Source: Megascapheus bottae | Taxonomy: Eukaryota; Chordata; Mammalia; Rodentia; Geomyidae | Assembly: GCA_024803745.1 (NCBI GenBank) | Contig: JANJXV010000030.1 | Span: 5,041,001 to 5,105,000, forward strand | Direction: 5' to 3' | Length of the DNA stretch: 64,000 nucleotides | Part shown: positions 22,570 through 32,068 of the stretch, one piece after another | Numbering within the stretch: position 1 is the stretch's first letter | Layout of the letters: the number at the start of each line of letters is the position of its first letter | Translations under genes and position numbers: made by a program | The notes under the pieces: generated by a model | Databases searched by the model: none | The model's input: the letters and a program-made list of their open reading frames with translations, nothing else | What the model was told of the DNA's origin: nothing

Positions 22570-22787
22570 TCAGGCTCTGATGGCTCATGTCTATCGTCCT
22601 AACTACTCAGGAGGCTGAGATCTGAAGATTGCAGTTCAAAGCCAGCCAGGGCAGAAAAGTCTGTGAGACTCTTATCTCCAATTAACCTCCAGAAAGTTAG
22701 AAGTAGTGCGGTGGCTCAAAGTGGTACAGTACTAGTCTTAACAAAAAAGCTCAGGCCCTGAGTTTAAACCCTATGACTGACAAAAAG
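22570..22787 (+). mobile_element. B1-ID dimer SINE, plus strand, near full length
   Basis: The clearest dimer in the window. The B1 half runs from 'caggctctgatggctcatgt' through 'aactactcaggaggctgaga'. The linker is 'actcttatctccaattaacc'. The ID half has 'ggctcaaagtggtacagtac' and ends with 'ccctgagtttaaaccctatg' and an A-rich tail. Its ID half is the same module as the 3' half of the ID-like double SINEs. Confidence 0.9.
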
Positions 22788-23059
22788 TAAAAGAAAACAG
22801 AAAAATTTCAGTTGGGATACAGTGTATAACTCTCAAAAGAAAAGTTCTGCAGTACATTTGTCAATTGCTTTAGAATAACATAACAGTATAGAGATGACTC
22901 GTTTATTAATCATATAAATGAATTTATTAAGAATCTCTATAAATAAATTTGCTCAGACTGAAAACACATGGAGCCACAGTCACTAATTACTGCTGACAGA
23001 AGTTGACGGAGTTTGCCATGGAAAGAGTCCACACCCAACTGGCAGAAAGACAACGATGT
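22788..23059. other. Unique AT-rich sequence
   Basis: No gene or repeat recognised between the SINE and the long hairpin. Confidence 0.5.
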
Positions 23060-23149
23060 CCAACTTATTAAATTGGTTTGAAATCATATGTATTTGATGT
23101 TGCATGTATCCTACAAGATTTCAAACTAATTTAATAGACTCTGAGTTGG
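23060..23149. repeat. 90-base inverted repeat (hairpin)
   Basis: Left arm 23067-23085 ('attaaattggtttgaaatc') pairs with right arm 23117-23135 ('gatttcaaactaatttaat') over 19 positions with one mismatch that would be a G-U pair in RNA. After a 7-base bulge (23136-23142) the outer bases 'ccaact' (23060-23065) and 'agttgg' (23144-23149) pair again. The central loop is about 31 bases. It could be a decayed miniature DNA transposon, a chance local palindrome or a small-RNA hairpin; the sequence does not decide. Confidence 0.8.
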
Positions 23150-23220
23150 ATACTTTGTATATACAAATGAGTGTAAACATTCATTTCAATTGATATTATA
23201 TATTAAGTAAATATTCAATG

Positions 23221-23335
23221 CATATATACATATGAATATAGATATATACACATATATATGCTTGTATATGACTATGTGTATATATGTATGTATATCCAGA
23301 AGCAATAAATATATACACACATATATGTACATATG
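23221..23335. repeat. TATACA/ATATGT low-complexity region
   Basis: Irregular ATATAC/TATGTA repeats. The minus-strand open frame rich in Tyr and Ile across it is an artefact. Confidence 0.85.
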
Positions 23336-23979
23336 GATGGATGGATGCATAGCACCATGCTTATGAAACCTAGAGCTATCAGTGAAAACACACATCCCTT
23401 TTAATAAAGGACTTAGCCTCAATGACTGTTGTGTCAACACAGTATGAGGACATTTTTCCTTCTCTTCTAAGAATATTTACATTGAATGTGCTTGTGTAAT
23501 ATAAGATAATCTCTCAACTTCAAGGGATTCGACTCAGTAACACCGGCAAATATATGCTAAATAAAGGTCACACAGGGTCATCTTTCAGTTTTGAGCTCCT
23601 ATTCTGGTCCTAATAGATCAGAATAAAAATAAAACTGGAATCACTCACCCTAAAATTCCACTCACCAAGCTGAAGCTAAGCTGTTTATCTAACTTTCTGA
23701 GAAAACAGGATTAGAGAGGGAGCCACTTTCCCCAAACAGACCAGTTTCAATCAGCATGATAATGAAGTTTCCTCTTCCATAAACTTGTGACAAAAAAGTT
23801 AACGTATTTGTGTCTGATTTTGTCATCACTTTCTTGCTTATAAAACCAACCTCACTGCAATAATTGTTCTGAAATGTACAATTCTAGAATAGAAAATAGA
23901 GTTATTTAAGACCATTGAACCAATTTATAATCTTGTTTTCGGACATTCATTCAAACTTTCTTTTGGAAGTTGAAGATAA
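23336..23979. other. Unique AT-rich sequence
   Basis: No gene recognised. It ends where L1-like sequence begins. Confidence 0.5.
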
Positions 23980-24494
23980 TTTGTAAGGAAATGGAAAGAG
24001 TTAGAAAAAATCATATTAAGTGAAGTAAGCCAGACTCAAAGTAACAAAGGCCCAATAATCACACTCATTTGTCATAATCAGTAGAAACCTTGGGCTCTCC
24101 TAGCAGAGATTTACAATAGAACAAAATCTAGGTACACAAGGCCATATAGGATGATGCTAAATGAAAGGACCTCCAGGATAAGGAAACAAAAGCCGTATAA
24201 TGAGTGACTGTTGTTCTTAATGTACTATGTTATCTCTCATCTCTTTTGCCATTTGTTGGTTATCTCATATTGTTACAATATTTCACCTTGTTATCTGCTA
24301 TATTTTATATGTGCTTAATTGGTTATTTGAAATTGGATAGGGAAGAGGGGAAATCAAGATAAGCGGGGGGAGGGTGGGAGGGAAATGGGGACCATGTCAT
24401 GAGAAAGGGTATCAATGTTCGTGAAGTTATGCACCTTCTATCTGGTGAATATAATGTAACCCTTCTATTAATCACAATAAAAAATTTTAAAAAA
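23980..24494 (+). mobile_element. 5'-truncated L1 3' end, subfamily A, plus strand
   Basis: Begins in the last codons of ORF2 ('aaggaaatggaaagagttag') and is otherwise 3' UTR, closely similar to 19.0-19.44 kb and 48.75-49.18 kb. The G-rich tract at 24365-24382 reads GGGGGG-A-GGG-T-GGG-A-GGG. It ends with 'gtaacccttctattaatc', AATAAA and an A-rich tail. No secure target-site duplication was seen. Confidence 0.9.
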
Positions 24495-24631
24495 GTTGTT
24501 TTCCTAAATTGTTGAGATTTTATAATATTTTCTTTTATTAGGAAAGTTAATGCCCTTGGGAGAAGGAAAGGTAGAAAGCCAGTTTATAATGCTCTATATC
24601 AAATTTTATGTTTTTAAGAATTCAAAAAATA

Positions 24632-24827
24632 GGGGCCGGGAGTTTGGCCTAGTGGTAGAGTGCTTACCTAGCATGCATGAAGACCCGGGTTCGATTCCTC
24701 GGTACCACATACATAGAAAAAAGTCAGAAGTGGTGCTGAGGCTCAAGTGGTAGAGCTCTAGCCTTGAGAAAGTCCAAGGACAATGCTCAGGCCCTGAGCT
24801 CAAGCCCAGGACTGGCAAAAAAAAAAA
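24632..24827 (+). mobile_element. ID-like double SINE, young, plus strand
   Basis: The best-preserved SINE here. The A box is TGGCCTAGTGG (24645-24655) and the B box GGTTCGATTCC (24688-24698), both intact, followed by the second ID-like unit and an A tail. It is flanked by a perfect 16-base target-site duplication, 'aagaattcaaaaaata' (24616-24631 and 24828-24843). The intact boxes and identical duplications point to recent insertion. Transcription would be by RNA polymerase III from the internal promoter; it encodes no protein and would depend on L1 enzymes for movement. Confidence 0.95.
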
Positions 24828-24872
24828 AAGAATTCAAAAAATAAAAAAATTGAGAAATATACTTTTGCATAC

Positions 24873-24874
24873 GT

Positions 24875-24936
<62 letters not shown>
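24873..24936. repeat. (TG)n microsatellite at a SINE tail
   Basis: About 31 TG units with one TTTG interruption. It abuts the 3' end of the minus-strand dimer SINE starting at 24937, so on that strand it reads as a (CA)n tail. Confidence 0.96.
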
Positions 24937-24937
<1 letters not shown>

Positions 24938-25161
24938 GGTACTGGAGCTTGAAAACAGGGCTTGGCACTGTCTCTTAACATGTTGCTAACATTTGGTGTT
25001 CTATGTCTGGAGCCACAGCTCCTTTTCTGGCCTTTTGATAGTTAACTTGAGATAAGAATTTTGTGAACTTTCTTGTGCTGCAGGCTGAATTTGAACCATG
25101 ATCCTTGGATCTCAGCCTTTTGAGTAGCTAGGGTAATAGATGTGAACCACTAGCTCCTAAC
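24937..25161 (-). mobile_element. B1-ID dimer SINE, minus strand
   Basis: Antisense order: 'tggtactggagcttgaaaac' (ID half), 'gagccacagctccttttctg', the linker 'gatagttaacttgagataag', then the B1 half 'ctcagccttttgagtagcta' ending near 'gtgaaccactagctcc'. It is diverged; its tail is the adjoining TG array. Confidence 0.8.
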
Positions 25162-25326
25162 TTCTATTTTGCTTTACAGAAAAGAAAAGACGAAACATAT
25201 TAGGAAAATTCAGAGTTGTCAAATAGAGATTAGCCATTCTGGTTTTTCATAAGAAGTTCTACTTGTCCAAATGTAAAGGACTCTCTTTGACCTTGCTGAA
25301 CAAGGTCATGTAAGATTTTACATGTG

Positions 25327-25408
25327 CAATGTATGTGAAGTAATGCACTTTCTATCTGGCAAATATAATGTAACTCTTCTATTAATTACAATAAAAATAT
25401 ATGGAAAA
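25327..25408 (+). mobile_element. Extremely short L1 3' end insertion (82 bp)
   Basis: Only the last ~80 bases of subfamily A L1 are present: 'gaagtaatgcactttctatc' to 'attacaataaaaatatat' and an A run. A perfect 15-base target-site duplication, 'aagattttacatgtg', flanks it at 25312-25326 and 25409-25423. This is a complete insertion event that aborted almost immediately, not a piece cut from a longer copy. Confidence 0.93.
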
Positions 25409-25423
25409 AAGATTTTACATGTG

Positions 25424-26050
25424 ATATCATCAACCAAAAGAAATGATTGATGATTAGCAATTTGTTTTGTCCTCCTTAAAAAGAATAATTTTGTAGAAAA
25501 GATGAGATAACAATGCAAAGCAAATACTTGAGCAGGAAGAGATTGAAATGACAACTGAATCTTTATTTAAGCTACCGAGAACTATGCTTTAGTCTAAAAA
25601 ACAAATGAAACTTACTGTAACCTGACTTGCTAACAATATTATTTTTGATAGTTTAGTTTTGTTTCTGTAGTACATTTGTTATTCTGAACAAATGAAGTTC
25701 TCCAATATACTTTGTATATAAATGCTTTTGATACAAGTCTTATAAGATGACTAGATTCACATGCAGTGCATGTATGCACACACATACACGCATGGATTCA
25801 TATATTTTATAGGTGCATGCCAACCGCATACTAATAATTTATTACTCCTATGAAAATGTAATAAATTTCATTTAACTTTGCAATTTTTGAAATAATCAGT
25901 TTTAAGGTGAATATTTACAAAGTTAAATTGTTTAAATAACATATTCTTAAAAATATAGTATAAAGTGCCTTTTTTACTCTCCTCGCACTTATTAGCCACA
26001 ATAGAAGATATATGCTGTCTTAGACGAAAAATGTGTTAAAATAGCAGGAA
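25424..26050. other. AT-rich unique sequence
   Basis: No gene recognised. Short alternating CACACATACAC occurs near 25777-25790. Confidence 0.5.
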
Positions 26051-26051
26051 T

Positions 26052-26222
26052 AGCTATACTTTACTGAGCATCTATATTGGACCATACACCATTACCCTCT
26101 TTGCCCTTCACAGAAACTGTAAGGCATAATGTTTTTGCTTTTGACTTATGGGTTCTCAGCATAGAAAGGCTGAGACCCTATGCATAACAGAATGACCTGG
26201 GTTTCAGACCTAGGTTCTACTG
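26052..26222 (-). mobile_element. MIR-type SINE, minus strand
   Basis: Antisense MIR order over most of its length: 'tactttactgagcatctata', 'ccctctttgcccttcacag', a decayed core, and a distal 'gacctgggtttcagacctag'. Ancient and degraded. Confidence 0.6.
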
Positions 26223-27362
26223 GCTCTGGAGATAAAACTTAATATCTACAAATGCTGCCTCTGTGATAAATAGACGTCAGACGCCTTCTAGACCAGGAGA
26301 TTCTCTTATTTGGTCCACGTGGTCACTATGGAGAAGCTCGGTTACACAACAGAGAAAGGCATCTTTCAGGAATGCTAGTAAGGTGAAAACTATTTATAAC
26401 TATAAAAGAAATAGAACCCATGGTCAAGGTGACATTAGAAAGGGAATAAAACACATGGTCAAGGTGACATTTGATCATTACCCATTGACTCTCTGGTGAC
26501 ATGGCATCCAGCTATAATAGTGAATTCCCCCAAGGGACAAAAACTGCCTTGGAAAATACGATTGTGGCCTTTCTTTTCCTGTTACCATGGAGTTATGCTT
26601 TCTGCCTCTTGGTGGAAGGTCAAGGGCTGTATCTGAATAGAGTGAATGTTGAATATACTCTTAGTCTTTGCAGGTGGTTTATTACAGGGTTTAGCATGCA
26701 ATCTAAACTAGATGTCTAAAGAAAAATAATGCTTTTAAGTTCAGGATATTCTGTAAAATTCTTTGAGTGAGATTCTCTTTAAAATTCCACAAATTTCCTG
26801 AAAGCCTTTGAAGTTGTTTTTGTCTAAAAACTAGCCTGATGTCTTGTGTTCTTTGAGGAAACCCTTTCAAACATCTCCAACAAAGAAACTTTCTTTTTTA
26901 TGTTGATGAGAAGTTCCATGCAATTATTTTATAGTAAGTTCATTTCTGTAAACAAACCGGTAATTTTTCGGCTTTCAAATGTCATTATCATAAACACAGA
27001 TCAGCGCTTATTTTGCTCCTGTTTGCCTTTGAAATGGCATTTGGACTCAGGGAGGCCTTCTAACCTCTCTCAAACCAGATTATCTCAGTGAGAAAATGCT
27101 TCAAGCACCTTTCTCTACATCCCAGACCCCAGCATTACACATTGTTGATGTTGCTGTTATGTACAAGCTGCCCACTTCAAAAATGGAATGTGCCATTTCA
27201 TCCTACTCGAAGGTGGGTGGAGGCAAAGAAATATTTCACTAAGGACATTTGTTCATGATTGAGACTGAAATCTAAAGAGGAACTGAGCCTCAGTGGTGGA
27301 TTAACCCGTGGTTACCCTTCCCCAGCAATTAGATCTTTATAGGACTTTATAGATAAAAGGCA
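26223..27362. other. Unique non-coding sequence
   Basis: Holds a two-copy tandem duplication (26419-26471). Several open frames of 60-81 codons lie at 26.26-27.09 kb without recognisable domains. Confidence 0.5.
26419..26471. repeat. Two-copy direct repeat, 35-base period
   Basis: The 18-base block 'catggtcaaggtgacatt' occurs at 26419-26436 and again at 26454-26471. The intervening bases are similar but not identical. Confidence 0.9.
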
Positions 27363-27370
27363 ATTTTTCT

Positions 27371-27560
27371 GGCCAGGAGTTTGGCTTGGTGGTAGAGTGC
27401 TTGCCTAGCACGCATGAAGACCCAGGTTCAATTCCTCGGTACCACATACATAGAAAAAGCCAGAAGTGGTGCTGAGGCTCAAGTGGTACAGCTCTAGCCT
27501 TGAGAAAGTCCAAGGACAGTGCTCAGGCCCTGAGCTCAAGCCCAGGACGGGCAAAAAAAA
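27371..27560 (+). mobile_element. ID-like double SINE, plus strand
   Basis: Same structure as at 24.6 kb, but the A box is TGGCTTGGTGG and the B box has lost its CpG (GGTTCAATTCC), so it is older. A short 8-base duplication, 'atttttct' (27363-27370 and 27564-27571), flanks the element and its 8-base A tail. Confidence 0.9.
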
Positions 27561-27600
27561 TCTATTTTTCTATATTTTAACAAGAGAGGCTATGCATATT

Positions 27601-27816
27601 TTTTGTGTTGGTACTGGGACTTGAGTTCAGGGCTTAGCTTTTTCGGTCAAGGCTAATGCCTTACCACTCAAGCCATAGATCCACTTGTAGCTTTTTAGTG
27701 GTTAATTGGAGATATGAATTTCACACTTTCTTGCCTAGGCTGTCTTTAATCTCTAATCCTTAGGTATTAGTTTCCTGAGCAGCTAGGATTATACACATGA
27801 GCCACCAGTGCCTGTC
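27601..27816 (-). mobile_element. B1-ID dimer SINE, minus strand
   Basis: Antisense ID half ('ggtactgggacttgagttca', 'taccactcaagccatagatc'), linker 'tagtggttaattggagatat', then antisense B1 half ('cctgagcagctaggattata', 'catgagccaccagtgcct'). It lies only about 30 bases beyond the previous SINE, in opposite orientation. Confidence 0.88.
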
Positions 27817-28339
27817 TTTGTGCATATATTTTTTTAATCAAGGGGGAAATTGTGTCTTTTCTCTTCTGCCGACTTTAACACATTTCTTATTTTATAATTG
27901 TTGGTTATATATGAATTAACAGAACATAGCATTATATTCAGCTGAATACAGCTACCCACCCGTCTGCAGAAAAACAAGATGCTCAAGATCTATCCTACTG
28001 AAACAATGATCATGTGACTTTTCTTGATAAAAGGGATTCTGTGGATGAAACTAAGGAACTTGAGTTGGAGAAACCATGCTGAGTTATCTGGTCTGTGTAA
28101 TTTAACCACAAGGATTCCTCGTAGATAGGAAGGTCAAGTCAAAGAGGGAAGATAAGTAGAGGCTGAAGTCATATGCCTTGAGAACAGAGGAAGATACCAT
28201 GAGCTGAGGCAGGTCAATAGGACATAAGTAAAGAAATGGGTTTTCCCCTAGAGTTCTCCAGGGACGGTAGCCTCACCATACTTAATTCCAGTATGATAAA
28301 ATATATTAGAGACTTCTGAGTTATAAAACAACTTCCAGT

Positions 28340-28340
<1 letters not shown>
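27817..28340. other. Unique non-coding sequence
   Basis: No repeat or gene recognised before the CA array. Confidence 0.5.

Positions 28341-28381
<41 letters not shown>
28341..28381. repeat. (CA)n microsatellite
   Basis: About 20 uninterrupted CA units between unique sequence and the L1 remnant. Confidence 0.96.
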
Positions 28382-28383
<2 letters not shown>

Positions 28384-28654
28384 GAACTTTACTCATTTGT
28401 TGGGAATGATATTAGTTAGAGAGAAATCAATGGGCCTGGAAAAAATTATGCTGAGTGAAGTAAGTCGGCCTCAATGAGACAAAGGATGCATATTTTCACT
28501 CATTTGTAGAAAATAGATATAAATTTGACATGTAAACATACATAGAATCATAGGCACACATACACAAATGTATTAAGTAAAATATGGCATATACAGGGAA
28601 TATTCCAATAGTGGAAATCTTTGGGGTAACTAACTTCAGTCTATCAAAATGAAT

Positions 28655-28854
28655 GCCATGGCTCGGAGTTTGGCCCCGTGGTAGAGTGCTTGCCTAGCTA
28701 GTGCGCACAAAGACCCAGGTTACGTTCCTTGGTACCATATATACATGGAAAAAGCCAGAAGTGGTGCTGTGGCTCAGGTGATAGAGCTTTAGCCTTGAGA
28801 AAGCCCAAGGACAGTGCTCAGGCCCTGAGATCAAGCCTCAGGACTGGCCAAAAT
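28655..28854 (+). mobile_element. ID-like double SINE nested in L1
   Basis: Head 'ctcggagtttggccccgtgg'; the B-box region is disrupted ('ggttacgttcc'). The second unit, 'gtggctcaggtgatagagct', ends in 'ggactggcc' with almost no A tail. A 9-base duplication, 'aaaatgaat' (28646-28654 and 28855-28863), shows insertion into the pre-existing L1 remnant. Confidence 0.88.
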
Positions 28855-28930
28855 AAAATGAATACTGTAAAGCTTGCATTTGAATTGTGAGAGGGATGAG
28901 GTCAAGGAGAGGAAGGGAGAAGATGAATGA

Positions 28931-28933
28931 AGA

Positions 28934-28998
<65 letters not shown>
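28931..28998. repeat. (GA)n array
   Basis: About 33 GA units within the purine-rich part of an old L1 3' UTR. An Arg-Glu repeat frame through it is an artefact. Confidence 0.96.
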
Positions 28999-29002
<4 letters not shown>

Positions 29003-29190
29003 CAGCCATAATACTCAACGTGGATATGTGGAACTGAAACTAGGTAAATCTAAGGGGATTGTTGGGAATGGGAGAGATGGGGAGAAAGATGAAGAGACTG
29101 ATTGTGATCTAGATATATTATACTCATAAACTGACGTATTGAAATTGAAGTGTCTTTATACAACTATTTACTGATAGTTTAAAAATGGCG

Positions 29191-30419
29191 CTACACTACA
29201 CCAATGCATTATTTTTTTTGCAAATTTTTAGAATAGTGTAAGGGAGCCAGTGTAACTTCAGCACTTAGAAGCAGGGCACTGGTATAAGAAATATTTCAAA
29301 GACTGAAAATAGCAAGGAAGGCCCTATCTAAAGCTATGAATTTCTAAGACATAGAGGAGCAGATTCACAAGGAGTGTGAGCTGTTACTTTAGTAGAAATA
29401 CTGGCATTTTGCAATGAGAAGAATAGAAAGAGGAAGCAAAAGAAAAAAAATGTTACCCTCTCAAAACTCAACAGGCAGCTAACAGGCTAATAGATGTATT
29501 CCCTTGACAATACGTGCTGCATTTCATGAAAATAGGAAGATTCCTTTGAGGATACAAGTGGGCTGAGTGGAAGTGCAGAAATTTAGGTTATCTGAATAAT
29601 CAGGAAAAAAAATCAGAAATTCTGATTATTCTCAGGCCTTGAAACCTAAGGGAATTTTCTCAGTTGGATTTTAAAATTGCCTAGGACTGGTGAGAACTGT
29701 TTCTTATCTACTTTTAAAAAAAATAATGGAATGTCTATAATTCCTATCCTATACTTTCCCCACCACTACGCTTTGGAAATAAGAGTCTTGTTCATTGAGT
29801 TAAATAAGATCATAGAGGCCCAGAAAAAGAGCCACTCTGATTCTCACTTATATCTGATTTAGATTATTTAAATGATAATATTCGGGACTTTTGAAGTAGT
29901 AACATTCGTATGAGATTTTGGTCTTGATGGACTGACATTTTGGGAAAGCTTGAGATATGTTGTTTTCTTTACATAGGAAACATGAATTTGGAGAACTATA
30001 CAGGCTGAAAATAATCCCACAGACGTGACCCTTTATTCTTTGAACTTCCAAATACATTACTTTGTGAACGAATAGGATTTTCAGTCATATATCATTAATT
30101 ACATGTAAGGATTTTTTAGACCGGGTAATTTATTTGGATTGTGAGAACTAGAAACGCCAAGCACGGTAGGAAATTGGTACTGGTTTGAAGATGAAGTAAT
30201 GAGGACAAAGTTTGCATTTCGGGAACCACTGGGAAGCAGAAAAGGCAAGGAACTGGATTTTCCTCAAAGAAGTGCACAGGCTTCCTCGTGATGTAAGTGT
30301 GATTGGACCGAGAAACACTGAGCTTGTGGAAACACACTTCGGGATGTATCGTTTGAAAGTATTTCCAGAGAAAAATGAATCACGAGGGCTCTGAGATAAT
30401 GAATGCCTTAATCTATAAA
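29191..30419. other. AT-rich unique sequence
   Basis: No gene recognised. Overlapping 60-70 codon frames at 29.7-30.4 kb lack any known motif. Confidence 0.5.
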
Positions 30420-30680
30420 GTGGCTCAGATTTGAGTAGACTTTGGCAGGTGGTGGAAGTGTGGAAGGTGATACCTGGCTGGAGGAGGTAGAGATGAGGCC
30501 GTATCCTTCCTGACCAAACCTTGGCCTGGCCCGTTTCTGTTTCCTGTCTGCAATGCTGTGAGCTATTCTACCACAACTCGCCGCCATGATGGACTGAAAC
30601 CTCTGAAACCATAGCAAAAGATAGCTCTCCTATTTGGGGTTATATCAGCTGTTCTGTCACCGCAGGAGAAAATTAACATA
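30420..30680 (+). mobile_element. MaLR-like LTR fragment, plus strand
   Basis: Shows the 3' half of a rodent MaLR-type LTR: 'gataccctggctggagg'-like start (actual 'gatacctggctggaggaggt', about 30469), then 'gtttctgtttcctgtctgca', then 'cgccatgatggactgaaacc', then a decayed end 'gttctgtcaccgcaggag'. Such LTRs have no coding capacity. The 5' edge is not resolved. Confidence 0.6.
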
Positions 30681-30710
30681 TCCTGTTTTTAATTCACCCC
30701 CAATGAGATC

Positions 30711-30738
30711 CATCCTATATCCATTTGGATATAGGATG
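30711..30738. repeat. Perfect 28-base palindrome
   Basis: Arms 'catcctatatcca' and 'tggatataggatg' are perfect reverse complements separated by two T bases. It lies between an LTR fragment and a TG array and belongs to neither. Confidence 0.95.
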
Positions 30739-30770
30739 AGTTTGTTGATTTCTAAATTTTATGATTGGGG

Positions 30771-30773
30771 TGT

Positions 30774-30822
<49 letters not shown>
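30771..30822. repeat. (TG)n microsatellite at a SINE tail
   Basis: About 25 TG units with one TATG interruption, abutting the 3' end of a minus-strand SINE. Confidence 0.96.
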
Positions 30823-30823
<1 letters not shown>

Positions 30824-30978
30824 ATGCATGCACTCTGCCATTTGAGCCACACCTCCACTTCCAGCTTTTTGCTGGATAACTGGAGATATATCTCATGGGT
30901 TTGTTTTCCCAGGCTGGTTTCATACCAAGATTCTCACATCTCAGCCAGGCGTATGGATATGAACCACAAGCACCCAGT
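30823..30978 (-). mobile_element. B1-ID dimer SINE, partial, minus strand
   Basis: A short ID-half remnant ('ctctgccatttgagccacac', 'cttccagctttttgctggat'), then the B1 half ('cccaggctggtttcatacca', ending 'gaaccacaagcaccca'). The 3' part of the ID half has been replaced by the TG array. Confidence 0.8.
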
Positions 30979-31153
30979 TGAATTTGTGTTGGTATACACA
31001 GTTGAATTTTTGTCATATCAGCTAACTAGGGGGCATAGTAAAGTGTCATTGTTAATAATCATGGGTGTTAGTTTGACAGAAAATGGCACTGATTTTTCCT
31101 TTGTTCTTGTAATATGGGAAAATTGAATGAAAAAGTTATAAAGCAGAAGAAAT

Positions 31154-31155
<2 letters not shown>

Positions 31156-31215
<60 letters not shown>
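31156..31215. repeat. (CT)n microsatellite at a SINE tail
   Basis: About 30 uninterrupted CT units immediately before a minus-strand SINE; on that strand it is a (GA)n tail. Confidence 0.97.
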
Positions 31216-31218
<3 letters not shown>

Positions 31219-31432
31219 AATTACTAGCTTTGAACTCAGGGCCAGGGGGCTGATCTTTTTCACTCAGGACTAACACTGCCACTTTGAGCCACAGCAGCAG
31301 CTCAGGTTTTCTGGTGGTTCATTGGAGAAAGGAGTCTCACAGTTTCCTCCCCAAGCTGGCTTTTGAACTGTAATCCTTAAATCTCAGCCTCCTGAATAGC
31401 TAGGATTACAGGTGTGAGTCACGTGCCCAGCT
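31216..31432 (-). mobile_element. B1-ID dimer SINE, minus strand
   Basis: Antisense ID half ('ctttgaactcagggccaggg', 'gccactttgagccacagcag'), linker 'ctggtggttcattggagaaa', B1 half ('ctcagcctcctgaatagcta', 'ggattacaggtgtgagtcac'). Well recognisable and near full length. Confidence 0.9.
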
Positions 31433-31799
31433 GAAATTATTCTTAACAAATGAAATGGACAAGATTCGGAGGGATTCGGGTAGATTGGTGGCATCCAGAG
31501 GCTATACCAGGGCTGTGGGAAGAAAGCCACTTGCAGATCAGCTCTGAGTTTCCTTGGGCATCTGTCCATCGTTCAGCTCAGGTCAGGGGGCTGCCAGACT
31601 TCTGGAGATGACAAGAGATGAAAAGTGGAATCCAGAAGGAGACCATCTCTAGATCCTCAAACAAATAGTCAATATAAGAGGCCATGATAGTACAAACTGC
31701 TTTGGAGCCATCCTGTAACAGTCTTAATAAAGAACAATTCGCTAAATTACTTATTAGGACAAATAGCATGTTGAACATTGCCATTTGACCCTTAAATAT
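31433..31799. other. Unique non-coding sequence
   Basis: No gene recognised. It may include the undetected 5' part of the LTR that follows. Confidence 0.45.
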
Positions 31800-32068
31800 C
31801 CCCACCCACTCCTCCCCCCCAAATCTGATGTTAAAGGCTGGTTTGTCAGCTGATGGACTTGTAGGAAGTGTTGGTTGGCTCATGAGGGTTCTGATTTCAT
31901 CAGCAAATCAAGGCATTGATGGAGTCATGACGTGATAAAGTTTAGGAGGAAAGTATATCTGAAGGGAGTAAGAACTTGAGGGTATGCCCTTGTCCTCAGA
32001 ATAAATCTTTCCTCCTTGAAGTTGACTTTCTCAGGTGTTTTGTTACAGTAATGGCAAGCTAGATAGCC
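31800..32068 (+). mobile_element. MaLR-like LTR, plus strand
   Basis: Phrases in LTR order: 'ggctcatgagggttctgatt', 'ggcattgatggagtcatgac', then the conserved 3' end 'aataaatctttcctccttga' and 'ctcaggtgttttgttacagt'. The AATAAA is at about 32001. It is a relic with no coding capacity; no paired LTR was found. Confidence 0.62.

Larger units (their letters stand above)
28415..29190 (+). mobile_element. Old L1 3' end, interrupted by a SINE
   Basis: The left part shows the end of ORF2 ('gctgagtgaagtaagtcggc', then 'tttcactcatttgtagaaaa'). A 3' UTR-like sequence follows, with a purine-rich patch and (GA)n at 28931-28998, ending in AT-rich sequence near 29185. A SINE (28655-28854) is nested inside. 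Divergence from the other L1 ends suggests an older subfamily. The right boundary is uncertain. Confidence 0.65.
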
